Shown here: piece after piece, positions 52,900 to 60,787 of the stretch
Numbering within the stretch: the stretch's first letter is position 1
Layout: every line of letters begins with the position of its first letter
DNA from: JAKFWI01 sp031399165
GTDB taxonomy: Bacteria; Pseudomonadota; Alphaproteobacteria; Caulobacterales; Aquidulcibacteraceae
Assembly: GCA_031399165.1 (NCBI GenBank)
Contig: JANNOO010000060.1
Location: forward strand, 62,001 to 126,000
Length of the DNA: 64,000 nucleotides
Direction: 5' to 3'
The notes under the pieces: generated by a model
What the model saw: only the letters and a program-made list of their open reading frames with translations
Told to the model about the DNA's origin: nothing
Databases searched by the model: none
Program-made: the position numbers and the translations under genes

Positions 52900-53423
52900 T
52901 AATTCAGCTCCTCCGGCGCCTCCGCTTCGGCGCGCTTCAAATCTTCTTCAAGCAGCTTATCGGTGAGCACGAGGCGCGCTTCGGACATCGCCGAGAGCGG
53001 CAGGCGCACCTCGCCCGTATCGAGCACCATCAGCACGTCATCGCCATCGACGCTGTGGATTTCACCGCGAAAGCGCCGCCGCCCGTCAATCATCCGCGCC
53101 AGCTCCACCTTGGCCTCATGGCCGGCGAAGCGCGCGAAATCCTCCAGCCGTACGAGTGGCCGATCGATGCCGGGCGAAGAAACCTCAAGATCATATTCGC
53201 CCGGGATCGGATCAGCGACGTCCAGCACCGGGCCGATCGCGCGCGAAAGATCCTCGCACTCCCCGATCCCCATCCCGCCATCGCTCAGCCGCTCGGCCAT
53301 GATCTGCAGCTTCTTGCGGCGCATGCCGGAAATCCGCACGCGCACCAGCGCCAGACCCAGATCGGCCGCTACCGGCTCGATGATCTCCACCACGCGCTCT
53401 TCCAGAGGGTTTGAAGCCTTCAA
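52899..53423 (-). CDS. rimP: Ribosome maturation factor RimP
   Basis: RimP assists 30S assembly. The 174-residue protein has the N-terminal LEERVVEIIEPVAADLGLALVRVRISG, MGIGECEDLSRAIGPVLD, the conserved YDLEVSSPGIDRPL and a C-terminal SH3-like domain. The start is a TTG at 53423 with AGGG seven bases upstream; no better start exists. An intrinsic terminator lies immediately upstream, so the start of this operon appears to be attenuated. First gene of the rimP-nusA-ylxR-infB block. Confidence 0.93.
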   Translation of the reverse strand: MKASNPLEERVVEIIEPVAADLGLALVRVRISGMRRKKLQIMAERLSDGGMGIGECEDLSRAIGPVLDVADPIPGEYDLEVSSPGIDRPLVRLEDFARFAGHEAKVELARMIDGRRRFRGEIHSVDGDDVLMVLDTGEVRLPLSAMSEARLVLTDKLLEEDLKRAEAEAPEELN

Positions 53424-53435
53424 TCCGGGACCCTA

Positions 53436-53471
53436 GAAAACCAAAAGCGGCGGCCCTTTCGGACCGCCGCT
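53436..53471 (-). terminator. Strong intrinsic terminator directly upstream of rimP
   Basis: On the minus strand an 11-bp stem, AGCGGCGGTCC with GGGCCGCCGCT (53471-53446), encloses a GAAA tetraloop, with one G-U pair, and is followed by TTTGGTTTTC. The T-run ends just ahead of the rimP ribosome-binding site (AGGG, 53434-53431). It could end the upstream small gene, or attenuate the rimP operon. Confidence 0.75.
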
Positions 53472-53511
53472 GAATGCCCCATCCGGAGCGTCCAACGATG
53501 TATCTGGCGGG

Positions 53512-53540
53512 TATATAGCGCCTCTCCACGTCGGTTTCTA
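53512..53540 (-). promoter_or_regulatory. Candidate rimP-operon promoter upstream of the terminator
   Basis: On the minus strand TAGAAA (53540-53535) and TATATA (53517-53512) are 17 bases apart. The start site would be near 53505, giving a leader of about 80 bases that contains the terminator hairpin before rimP. Confidence 0.45.
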
Positions 53541-53564
53541 GCCCCGTTTGAAAAAGTACCCTGC

Positions 53565-53879
53565 TCAGGGCTCCTCAAATCGAACAAGCTCGAGGTGTGG
53601 CGGGCGCTCGGAAGCTGGTGGGAGATTGAGCGGGCCCGCCGGGGTTTGAAGTGGTTCATCGCTGATGACAAAAAGAAAGAAGCACGCCCGAACTTCGCCG
53701 CTTTGCTCTCCCGCCGAGAGGATTCGTTCATCCCATGCTGCTTGCGGGTAGGGATCACCGGGAACAGGCAACGTGAAGTCATCGAAATTAAGCGGCGCCT
53801 GAACGTTCGAAGCTTGAATCTCAATCAACCGCCAAGGCTCGTTCCCGATCCGATAGCTGCCCAAAATCTCAATTTGCAT
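53565..53879 (-). CDS. Hypothetical 104-residue protein
   Basis: The sequence MQIEILGSYRIGNEPWRLIEIQASN... has no family I recognise, no signal peptide and no membrane segment. It is Pro-rich towards the end (LPVPGDPYPQAAW, PLQTPAGPLNLPPASERPP). Its ATG overlaps the trmB stop by 11 bases and it is AT-richer than its neighbours, suggesting a recent addition to the locus. The terminator at 53436-53471 may be its 3' end. Confidence 0.55.
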   Translation of the reverse strand: MQIEILGSYRIGNEPWRLIEIQASNVQAPLNFDDFTLPVPGDPYPQAAWDERILSAGEQSGEVRACFFLFVISDEPLQTPAGPLNLPPASERPPHLELVRFEEP

Positions 53880-54537
53880 GCGGCCCTCTCACGAAGCGCA
53901 GCCATACCGGCGCGCAATCGCCCAGCTTCTTGGTTTCGTAGCGCGTCAGCGTATGCCCCGGCCAAGGACTTCGCCAATCTTCCGCCCGTTCCGCGCTCCA
54001 CGTGAAACGTTGGTCGCGCGAAAACACTTCCAGCGTCCACGCCGCGTAGTGCGCCCAGTCCGTGGCGAAGCGCACTTCTGCGCCGGGCTTCGCCACGCGG
54101 GCGAGCTCGCCCAAAAAATCCGGCTGGATCAGGCGGCGTTTGTGGTGGCGCGTCTTCGGCCATGGATCGGGAAACAGGATGTCGATGCGGTCGAGGCATG
54201 CACCCGCCAGCGCCGCCAGCACATCGCGCGCATCGCCATGATGCAGGCGCACATTGGTGACGCCCGCCTCCTCGATATGGCGCAGGCACGAGCCGACGCC
54301 GTTGAGGAAAGGCTCGGCGCCAAGGAATAGCGCATCGGGATTCGCCGCCGCCTGTGCGACGAGATGCTCGCCGGCGCCGAAGCCGATTTCGAGGATGAGG
54401 CGCGGCGCCGAAGGCGGCGCTTCAAGGTCGATCGCCAGATGCGGCAGCAGTTCATCCACCAGCCCCGCCTGACGCGGCTTGAGCGCGCGGCCTTTGACTC
54501 GGCCGAAGCTGCGCATGGGTTTGTGGTCTGATGGCAC
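53869..54537 (-). CDS. trmB: tRNA (guanine-N7)-methyltransferase TrmB
   Basis: TrmB forms m7G46 in tRNA. The 222-residue Rossmann enzyme has the SAM motif LEIGFGAGEHLV, the acidic LGAEPFLNGV, and the signature RIDILFPDPWPKTRHHKRRLIQPDFL. The C-terminus contains TRYETKK, a family hallmark. It lies 15 bases downstream of the SpeE-like gene. Confidence 0.95.
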   Translation of the reverse strand: MPSDHKPMRSFGRVKGRALKPRQAGLVDELLPHLAIDLEAPPSAPRLILEIGFGAGEHLVAQAAANPDALFLGAEPFLNGVGSCLRHIEEAGVTNVRLHHGDARDVLAALAGACLDRIDILFPDPWPKTRHHKRRLIQPDFLGELARVAKPGAEVRFATDWAHYAAWTLEVFSRDQRFTWSAERAEDWRSPWPGHTLTRYETKKLGDCAPVWLRFVRGPHAN

Positions 54538-54552
54538 TTGGGCGCGTGTAGC

Positions 54553-55224
54553 CTAACGCGTTCGCGCGAACCAGATAACGTGCCGTGGTCCCTTGCCATT
54601 GCTGCGGGCGCGCACGGAGACTTCCTCGACCTTGAAGCCGGCATCGCTCAATCGCTGCGAAAACGCCGCGTCCGGCGCCGCCGACCATATCGCCAGAATC
54701 CCGCCCGGCTTGAGCGCGGCCTTCGCCGAGGCCAGACCCTGTGTCGAATAGATCGCGTCGTTGGCGGCGCGTGTCAGCCCATCGGGTCCGTTATCGACAT
54801 CGAGCAGGATCGCATCAAAACGATTAACCGCCGCGCCGATCGCGCCGGCAACATCGCCCGCAATCAGAGCCACGCGCGGATCGTCAAGACAGCCGGCGGT
54901 CAGCGCCGCCATCGGCCCGCGCGCCCAGACGATGATTTCAGGAACAAGCTCGGCCAGCGTCACACGGGCGCTTGGCCCCAGCACCGCCAGCGCCGCGCGC
55001 AGCGTAAAACCCATGCCGTAACCGCCGATCAGCAGATGGGGCGCGGCGCCTCCGGACAGACGCGCGCACGCCATCACCGCGAGCGCCTCTTCCGATCCGC
55101 TCATGCGGCTGCTCATCAGCTCATTGCCGCCCAGCACAATCATGTAATCGGCATCGCGCCGGAACAGGCGAAGCTCGTCTCCTCCGGGAACCATGGCGGC
55201 GCCGATCAATTCGCGCGGTTTCAT
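54553..55224 (-). CDS. Spermidine synthase-like methyltransferase-fold protein
   Basis: The 223-residue protein has a SpeE-like Rossmann fold: a short N-terminal part containing ELMSSRMSGSEEALAVMAC, the GGYGMGFTLRAALAVLG cofactor loop, ARVTLAELVPEIIVW and FDAILLDVDNGPDGL. It is shorter than true spermidine synthases and lacks a clear putrescine-binding gate, so it is better called SpeE-related than speE. Its stop is 15 bases from trmB and its start overlaps the hydrolase stop. Confidence 0.75.
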   Translation of the reverse strand: MKPRELIGAAMVPGGDELRLFRRDADYMIVLGGNELMSSRMSGSEEALAVMACARLSGGAAPHLLIGGYGMGFTLRAALAVLGPSARVTLAELVPEIIVWARGPMAALTAGCLDDPRVALIAGDVAGAIGAAVNRFDAILLDVDNGPDGLTRAANDAIYSTQGLASAKAALKPGGILAIWSAAPDAAFSQRLSDAGFKVEEVSVRARSNGKGPRHVIWFARTR

Positions 55225-56138
55225 TCGGCGAGAAAGGCGCGAACCGGCGCCAATGACTCCATCGGCGCTTCCTCCTGGGGCACATGGCCGAGCGCTGGAA
55301 AGCTCACAAGCCGGCTGTTACGCAGGTTCTTTGTGTAATCCGCCGCATTGCTGAGCGGGATCAGCGCGTCCTTCGCTCCCCAGAGCAGAAGAACGGGCGC
55401 TTCGATGCGTTGCAACAACGGCTCCGGCGGCGTGAGCACCGTTTGCGCCATCCGTTCAAGCAGCGCAGCGCGTGAGCCGGGCGCAAGCATGAGATCATGA
55501 TAGCGATCGACGGTCTCGCGCTTGAGCGCCGAAGCATCGCCATAGCTCGGCTCGAGATTCATGCGCAGTACAGCCTTTGGCAGCATGTAACGCATCAGCC
55601 CAAACACCGGCGATGCTTCCGGCGCCTTGCCATATTCAAAACCGGGGCTGGCGAAGCCGTCCGGAGAAATCAGAATGAGCTTGTCCGTGCGGTCAGGATG
55701 TTGCGCCGCGAAAGACCAGGCGATGCGCCCGCCTATGGAATTGCCGATCAGGCTTGCGCGCTCAATGCCACGCTGATCCATCAGGGCAATAAGTAAAGCG
55801 ATGCTGCGCGCATCGGTGTAATCGCCATTTGGGTCTGGCGGCGACAATGCCGATCCTGGCAGATCGAGCCTGATGACGCGATAATCGTTCTGCAGCGCCT
55901 GCGCCCAGGCCTCCCATGTGTGCAGACTTGATCCGAAGCCATGCACCATCAGGACCGCCTGCGAGTCTCGCGGACCATCATCGCGGACGTGCAGACGAGC
56001 GCCCGCGACTTCCGTCATGTCCGCAGGACTGCGGAGATAGCGCGATTCAAGCGCCGCGCGCGGCTGGTCAGGGGTCCAGAGCCAGACCGCCAGGACCGCG
56101 ACAAGCACGACCACGCCAATCAGGACGAAGAGCTTCAC
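55221..56138 (-). CDS. Alpha/beta hydrolase with N-terminal membrane anchor
   Basis: The 305-residue protein starts with a hydrophobic anchor (LFVLIGVVVLVAVLAVWLW) and then an alpha/beta-hydrolase fold: oxyanion motif LMVHGFGSSLHTWEAW, nucleophile elbow LIGNSIGG (Ser), acid in LLLWGAKDALI (Asp) and His in PALGHVPQEEAP. Substrate unknown; the catalytic region probably sits outside the cytoplasm. It overlaps the SpeE-like gene by four bases and follows metK by about 35. Confidence 0.85.
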   Translation of the reverse strand: MKLFVLIGVVVLVAVLAVWLWTPDQPRAALESRYLRSPADMTEVAGARLHVRDDGPRDSQAVLMVHGFGSSLHTWEAWAQALQNDYRVIRLDLPGSALSPPDPNGDYTDARSIALLIALMDQRGIERASLIGNSIGGRIAWSFAAQHPDRTDKLILISPDGFASPGFEYGKAPEASPVFGLMRYMLPKAVLRMNLEPSYGDASALKRETVDRYHDLMLAPGSRAALLERMAQTVLTPPEPLLQRIEAPVLLLWGAKDALIPLSNAADYTKNLRNSRLVSFPALGHVPQEEAPMESLAPVRAFLAE

Positions 56139-56172
56139 ACGTCATTCCTTCGCGCCGCGCTTTGCGGTGAAG

Positions 56173-57339
56173 TTACGCGACGCCGCGGAGTTCTTGAACC
56201 AGATCGGTCTTTTCCCAGGAGAAGCCGCCATCAGCGTCCGGCGTGCGGCCGAAATGGCCGTAGGCGGCGGTGCGCGCGTAAATCGGACGGTTGAGCTTAA
56301 GGTGCTCGCGAATGGCGCGCGGGCTGCAGCCGCCCATCAGTTCAGGCAGCAGCTTTTCCAGCTTGGCCGGATCGACTTTGCCGGTCTCGTGCAGATCAAC
56401 GTAGAAGCTCAGCGGCTTCGAAACGCCGATCGCGTAGCCGATCTGGATCGTGCATTTGTCGGCGAGGCCGGCGGCGACGACATTCTTCGCCAGATAGCGG
56501 CAGGCGTAAGCGGCCGAACGGTCAACCTTCGTCGGATCCTTGCCGGAGAACGCGCCGCCGCCATGCGGGGCCGCGCCGCCATAGGTGTCAACGATGATCT
56601 TGCGGCCGGTAAGGCCGGAATCGCCGTCCGGACCGCCGATGACGAAATTGCCCGTCGGGTTGATGTGCCATTCGGTGGTGTTGGTGATGAAGCCGGCCGG
56701 CAAAACCTTGGTGATGTACGGGCGCACCAGCGTATCGATCTGCTTGGGCGTCAGGCCTTCCTTGTGCTGCGTCGAAAGCACGATCGACGTGGCGCTGACC
56801 GGCCTGCCGTTTTCGTAATGCAGCGTGACCTGGCTCTTCGCGTCCGGCTCAAATTCCGGGCGCTCTCCCGAATGGCGCGCGTCGGCCAGCGCTTTCAGGA
56901 TGTTGTGCGAATATTGCAGCGTCGCCGGCATCAGCTCCGGCGTTTCGTTGGTGGCGTAGCCGAACATAATGCCCTGGTCGCCAGCGCCTTCGTCCTTGTC
57001 CTTGCCAGCGTCGACGCCCATCGCAATGTCGGCAGACTGGGCGTGCAAGTAGCACGCGAATTCGGCATTGGCCCAATGGAAGCCGTGCTGCTCGTAGCCA
57101 ATATCCTTCACCGCGGCGCGGACCTTATCCTCAAGCCCGCGGATCACTTCGCCCGGACCGCGCACTTCGCCGGCCAGGATGATGCGGTTGGTCGTGACCA
57201 TGGTTTCGCAGGCGACCCGCGCGAAAGGATCGGCCTCCAGGAAAGCGTCCACGACCACATCGGAAATCCGGTCGGCGACCTTGTCGGGGTGGCCTTCGGA
57301 GACGCTTTCGCTGGTGAATACGTAGGAATTGCGGGCCAC
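56173..57339 (-). CDS. metK: S-adenosylmethionine synthetase
   Basis: MetK makes SAM from methionine and ATP, feeding the methyltransferases in this window. The protein shows FTSESVSEGHPDKVADRISD, EGAGDQGIMFGYATNE, GGPDGDSGLTGRKIIVDTYG and GGGAFSGKDPTKVDRSAAY. I place the start at the GTG at 57339 (388 residues) because AAGGA lies six bases upstream. The ATG at 57372 is part of a palindromic operator and lies upstream of the likely transcription start. Confidence 0.96.
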   Translation of the reverse strand: MARNSYVFTSESVSEGHPDKVADRISDVVVDAFLEADPFARVACETMVTTNRIILAGEVRGPGEVIRGLEDKVRAAVKDIGYEQHGFHWANAEFACYLHAQSADIAMGVDAGKDKDEGAGDQGIMFGYATNETPELMPATLQYSHNILKALADARHSGERPEFEPDAKSQVTLHYENGRPVSATSIVLSTQHKEGLTPKQIDTLVRPYITKVLPAGFITNTTEWHINPTGNFVIGGPDGDSGLTGRKIIVDTYGGAAPHGGGAFSGKDPTKVDRSAAYACRYLAKNVVAAGLADKCTIQIGYAIGVSKPLSFYVDLHETGKVDPAKLEKLLPELMGGCSPRAIREHLKLNRPIYARTAAYGHFGRTPDADGGFSWEKTDLVQELRGVA

Positions 57340-57367
57340 GGGTGATCCTTCGGACTGGAATGGATCG

Positions 57368-57396
57368 GTCATATAAAGACTTCTTTATATGTGCAA
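57368..57396 (-). promoter_or_regulatory. metK promoter with perfect palindromic operator
   Basis: CATATAAAG (57370-57378) and CTTTATATG (57383-57391) form perfect arms separated by four bases. On the minus strand TTGCAC (57396-57391) and TATGAC (57373-57368) sit 17 bases apart with the palindrome in the spacer, a repressor-like placement. Similar palindromes are associated with methionine-cycle regulators such as SahR in other proteobacteria; the binding protein here is not identified. Confidence 0.65.
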
Positions 57397-57412
57397 GTCC
57401 CTTGTCGTGTGG

Positions 57413-57829
57413 TCAGGCCTTGGCCTCGGCCATTTCTTCTTCGGATAGTGCGCGCACCAGTTCGACCACGCGGCGGCGGATGCGCGGGCTTTTGATGCCG
57501 CCGAACAATGTCATGAGTTGCAGCCCCTCAGGCGTGGCGAGCGTATCGAACACAAGGCCGCCGGCGGGGTCTTCAGAAACGCCGCCGGAGGCGGCTGGCC
57601 CAAGCCCGTCAAAAAAGAAACCGATCGGCACGTCGAGCGCCCGGGCGATATCGAGCATGCGGCTGGCGGCGATACGATTGACGCCTTTTTCGTACTTCTG
57701 AACCTGCTGGAACGTCAGGCCGAGCAGGTCCGCCAGCTTCTCCTGCGACAGCCCGATTTCCAGGCGCCGGGCGCGCAGACGCTGCCCAAGGCGCTGATCA
57801 ACCATGTTGGCGCTGCGCTCGTCGCTCAT
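57413..57829 (-). CDS. XRE-family HTH regulator between lnt and metK
   Basis: The 138-residue protein has an N-terminal helix-turn-helix (RLRARRLEIGLSQEKLADLLGLTFQQVQKYEKGVNRIAASRMLDIARAL, about residues 17-65) and a C-terminal helical region ending VVELVRALSEEEMAEAKA. It resembles the PraR-type alphaproteobacterial regulators. I start it at the ATG at 57829, which overlaps the lnt stop (ATGA). It is 20 bases upstream of the metK promoter palindrome, so it could act on that site (inference). Confidence 0.85.
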   Translation of the reverse strand: MSDERSANMVDQRLGQRLRARRLEIGLSQEKLADLLGLTFQQVQKYEKGVNRIAASRMLDIARALDVPIGFFFDGLGPAASGGVSEDPAGGLVFDTLATPEGLQLMTLFGGIKSPRIRRRVVELVRALSEEEMAEAKA

Positions 57830-59427
57830 TTTTGAGGCATTCCCCTCGCCCGGAGAACGATCCCTAACAACATTACAGCGAAAAATACAGCGCCCGGCGC
57901 AAACCAATCAACGCGAGCGTAAATCGTAGGCGGCAGCGGCGGCGGCAGCGCCGCCTCCACTGCGCCGCCTTGTAAGCCCGTACCGGCAACCGGACGGCCA
58001 TAAGGATCAACGATGGCCGACACGCCCCCGGAGGCCGAACGTGCAAGCGGCAAGCCCTCCTCGATCGCGCGATAACGCGCCTGATTGTAGTGCTGGTACG
58101 GCCCGGTCTGCCCGCCGAACCACGCGTCGTTCGTTACATTGACGATCCAGTCCGGCCGGCCCTCGCCGCGTGGCACGAGACCGGGAAAAATCGATTCATA
58201 ACAGATCAGAAACACGGCAGGCGCCGCGCCCGGAACGATCAGGCGCGCCGGCGGCGGCCCCGGCTCGAACCCCGAACCAATCTGCTGCAGCGCCTGCATT
58301 TTCAGAAAAGGCGCGAGTTGTTTCCAGAGCGGAATGAATTCCCCGAACGGCACTAACCGGCTCTTGTTGTAAATCTGACCCAGCGCGGCGCTCTCCCCAC
58401 CCGTGAGCACGACCGCCGAGTTGAAATAGACCGGCTCGCCGCCCTGAGGGTTTGGCTCTCGCCGCACGAGGCCGGTGATCAGCGCGCGCGCACCGAGCTT
58501 GGCGCCGATTTCTTCGAGCAGGTCGGGCTGTTCCAGCAACAGCGCGGGCACTGCCGATTCCGGCCAGATGATTACGTCAGCGCGGGTTGGGCCGGGCTCG
58601 TCGATCAAATTAAGATAGGCGCTGAAGACGCTGTATTCGTTGCCCGCGCGCCATTTTTCATCTTGCGCAAAGCCCGCATCGGCAACGCGCACAACGACCT
58701 CGCCGGGCGGGGCTTGGGGCGCGGACGCGAGCCTTTGCGCGCCTGCACCCCACAACATGCCAAGCCCAAGAGCGGCAATCAAAGCTGGTGCGGCGCGGCG
58801 AGGAAAATCACCCCGGTCCGCCAATGCCGCTGGTGCGGCGAGCGCCAGCACCGTCAGCAAGGAAAGCCCGTAAATTCCTACCACCGACGCGAACTGTGAA
58901 ACGGCGCCGCCCGCCGGCCAGACATAGCCGGGAAGGTTCCACGGGAAACCGCCGAAGGCGTGACCGCGCACCCATTCCGCCGCCATGATCGCCAGCGCGA
59001 ACACGGCGATGCGCGCCGGACCCGGCGACCAGACCCGCACCGCCAGCGCCGCCGCTGCGCCCCAGAACAGCGCCAGCCCCGCCGGCAAAGCCGCCACCGC
59101 CGGGACCATCAGGATCGCCGCACCGTCCACCTGCAGAAATGACGAGCCGACCCAATACAGCCCGCCCAGAAAATACGCGGCGGCGAACAGCCAGGCGCGT
59201 CCGAAAGCGCAGCGCATCGGCCGATCGGCTTTCGCTGCGCCGTCGATCATCCAGACGAGCACACACAGGCCGATGCTGAAGGCCGGGAAAATATAGAATG
59301 GCGCGTGGGCGAGATTGGCGAAAAAGCCAGCGCCAGCGATCACCGCCCGGCGCGTCCACGGCGCCAGCTTTTCCAGCGTCGCAACCCGTTCGGCAAACCT
59401 TGCGCTGCCCGTTGTTTCCACGTTCAC
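57826..59427 (-). CDS. lnt: Apolipoprotein N-acyltransferase Lnt
   Basis: Lnt adds the third acyl chain to the N-terminal Cys of lipoproteins in the inner membrane. The 533-residue protein has about eight transmembrane helices and a nitrilase-like domain with catalytic Glu in IIWPESAVPALL, Lys in YNKSRLVPFGEF and Cys in VFLICYESIFPG. Its stop overlaps the regulator start, and its start overlaps the corC-like stop. Confidence 0.95.
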   Translation of the reverse strand: MNVETTGSARFAERVATLEKLAPWTRRAVIAGAGFFANLAHAPFYIFPAFSIGLCVLVWMIDGAAKADRPMRCAFGRAWLFAAAYFLGGLYWVGSSFLQVDGAAILMVPAVAALPAGLALFWGAAAALAVRVWSPGPARIAVFALAIMAAEWVRGHAFGGFPWNLPGYVWPAGGAVSQFASVVGIYGLSLLTVLALAAPAALADRGDFPRRAAPALIAALGLGMLWGAGAQRLASAPQAPPGEVVVRVADAGFAQDEKWRAGNEYSVFSAYLNLIDEPGPTRADVIIWPESAVPALLLEQPDLLEEIGAKLGARALITGLVRREPNPQGGEPVYFNSAVVLTGGESAALGQIYNKSRLVPFGEFIPLWKQLAPFLKMQALQQIGSGFEPGPPPARLIVPGAAPAVFLICYESIFPGLVPRGEGRPDWIVNVTNDAWFGGQTGPYQHYNQARYRAIEEGLPLARSASGGVSAIVDPYGRPVAGTGLQGGAVEAALPPPLPPTIYARVDWFAPGAVFFAVMLLGIVLRARGMPQK

Positions 59428-60329
59428 GCGGCGGCCTCTTTCGGCGCGGGCGGCGCTGGTTTTACTCGCAGCCGCTTAACGCGGCGTGGGTCGGCGTCGA
59501 TCACCTCGAAATCGAAGCCGGCGGGATGTTTCAGCACTTCGCCGCGCTGCGGCACGCGGCCAGCAAGCACCACCGCGAGGCCGCCGGCCGTATCAAATTC
59601 GCCAAGATCCTCATCAAGTGAAAGCGAGGCGCCGAGCACTTTTTCAAGCTCGTCGATGCCAGCGCGGCCATCAGCCTCGAACGCGCCGCCGCGCGCCTGG
59701 ACAAGCGAGGAATCGACGTCGTGCTCATCGGCGATGTCGCCAACGATCTGCTCCACTATATCCTCGATCGAGACCAGCCCGTCTGTGCCGCCATATTCAT
59801 CGACCACCACGGCAAGGTGAATCCGGCGCGTCTGCATCGTGAGTAGCAGCGTAGGCAAACGCATGGACGCCGGCACGAATAAAATCTCGCGCTTCAGTTT
59901 AGGCAACGGGCGATCGGCAAGGTTGCCAGGAATGTCGCCCGCCTCGCTTGGCGTCAGCAGCGCCAGGATGTCCTTCACATGGACGAAACCGAGTGGATCA
60001 TCGAGCGTCTCGCGATAGATCGGCAAGCGCGAATGCTGCGACTCGGTGAAAGCGCGCGCCGCCTCGCCCAGCGTACACTCGACATCGAGCGCGACGACGG
60101 TGGCGCGCGGCGTCATCACGTCCGCCACGCGCAATTGATCGAAACGCGCGGCGTTGAGGATCATGTCCTTCTGCGCGCCGCCAATGCTTTCGCCGTTTGC
60201 GTTCTCAGACTCCGCCAAGGCCTCCGCGACCACCGCCTCGGCCCCGCCATCGGACCGTTTCAGCGCGCGCAGCACGCGCCGCCATATCGACCGCTTGGGC
60301 TGGGTCAGCGGGTTCGAAACTTCACTCAT
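59424..60329 (-). CDS. CorC/HlyC-like CBS-domain protein
   Basis: The 301-residue cytoplasmic protein has two CBS domains (VADVMTPRATVVALDVECTLGEAARAF and LLTMQTRRIHLAVVVDEYGGTDGLVSIEDIVEQIVG) and the C-terminal CorC_HlyC domain (AGGLAVVLAGRVPQRGEVLKHPAGFDFEVIDADPRRVKRLRV). Members are linked to magnesium/cobalt efflux. Position between ybeY and lnt is conserved in proteobacteria. Overlaps both neighbours by four bases. Confidence 0.9.
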   Translation of the reverse strand: MSEVSNPLTQPKRSIWRRVLRALKRSDGGAEAVVAEALAESENANGESIGGAQKDMILNAARFDQLRVADVMTPRATVVALDVECTLGEAARAFTESQHSRLPIYRETLDDPLGFVHVKDILALLTPSEAGDIPGNLADRPLPKLKREILFVPASMRLPTLLLTMQTRRIHLAVVVDEYGGTDGLVSIEDIVEQIVGDIADEHDVDSSLVQARGGAFEADGRAGIDELEKVLGASLSLDEDLGEFDTAGGLAVVLAGRVPQRGEVLKHPAGFDFEVIDADPRRVKRLRVKPAPPAPKEAAA

Positions 60330-60787
60330 GCCGCGCCCGCCGCCTCGTAGGGATCAGCCACGCCAAGCGAAGCCAGAATCTCGCGCTCACGCGATTCCAT
60401 CAATTCGGCGTCGTCGTCCATATCGTGATCGTATCCGAGCAGATGCAGATAGCCATGCACCAGCAGATGGGAGAAGTGCGACGCGAACGATATGCCCGCG
60501 GCGCGCGCCTCACGCTCTACCGTCTCAAACGCCAGCGCAATGTCTCCGAGGCCAAACCCCTCCGGCGCCGGGAAAGACAGCACGTTTGTCGGCTTATCCT
60601 GTTCGCGCCATTGGGCGTTCAGCGCGCGCAGGGCTTCATCATCAGCCAGTAGCACATCGACCGCGCCTTCGGATTTCTCGGCCCGCGCGGCAGCCAGCAG
60701 AACCCGCGCCGCGAAGCCGGCGCAATCATCCAGCGCGCCGGCCCATTGCGGCGCTTCGATCCGTATATCTATGTCGTCTTCAGGCAT
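60326..60787 (-). CDS. ybeY: Endoribonuclease YbeY
   Basis: YbeY is a metal-dependent RNase needed for 16S rRNA 3' end maturation and ribosome quality control. The 153-residue protein has the zinc motif HGYLHLLGYDHD and the NVLSFPAPEG segment. I start it at the ATG at 60787, which overlaps the phoH 3' end by eight bases; an upstream open extension has no family similarity. Confidence 0.95.
   Translation of the reverse strand: MPEDDIDIRIEAPQWAGALDDCAGFAARVLLAAARAEKSEGAVDVLLADDEALRALNAQWREQDKPTNVLSFPAPEGFGLGDIALAFETVEREARAAGISFASHFSHLLVHGYLHLLGYDHDMDDDAELMESREREILASLGVADPYEAAGAA

Noticed and set aside
57373..57412. SAM riboswitch upstream of metK
   Set aside because: The spacer is too short and shows a protein-type palindrome rather than a SAM-II or SAM-V fold.
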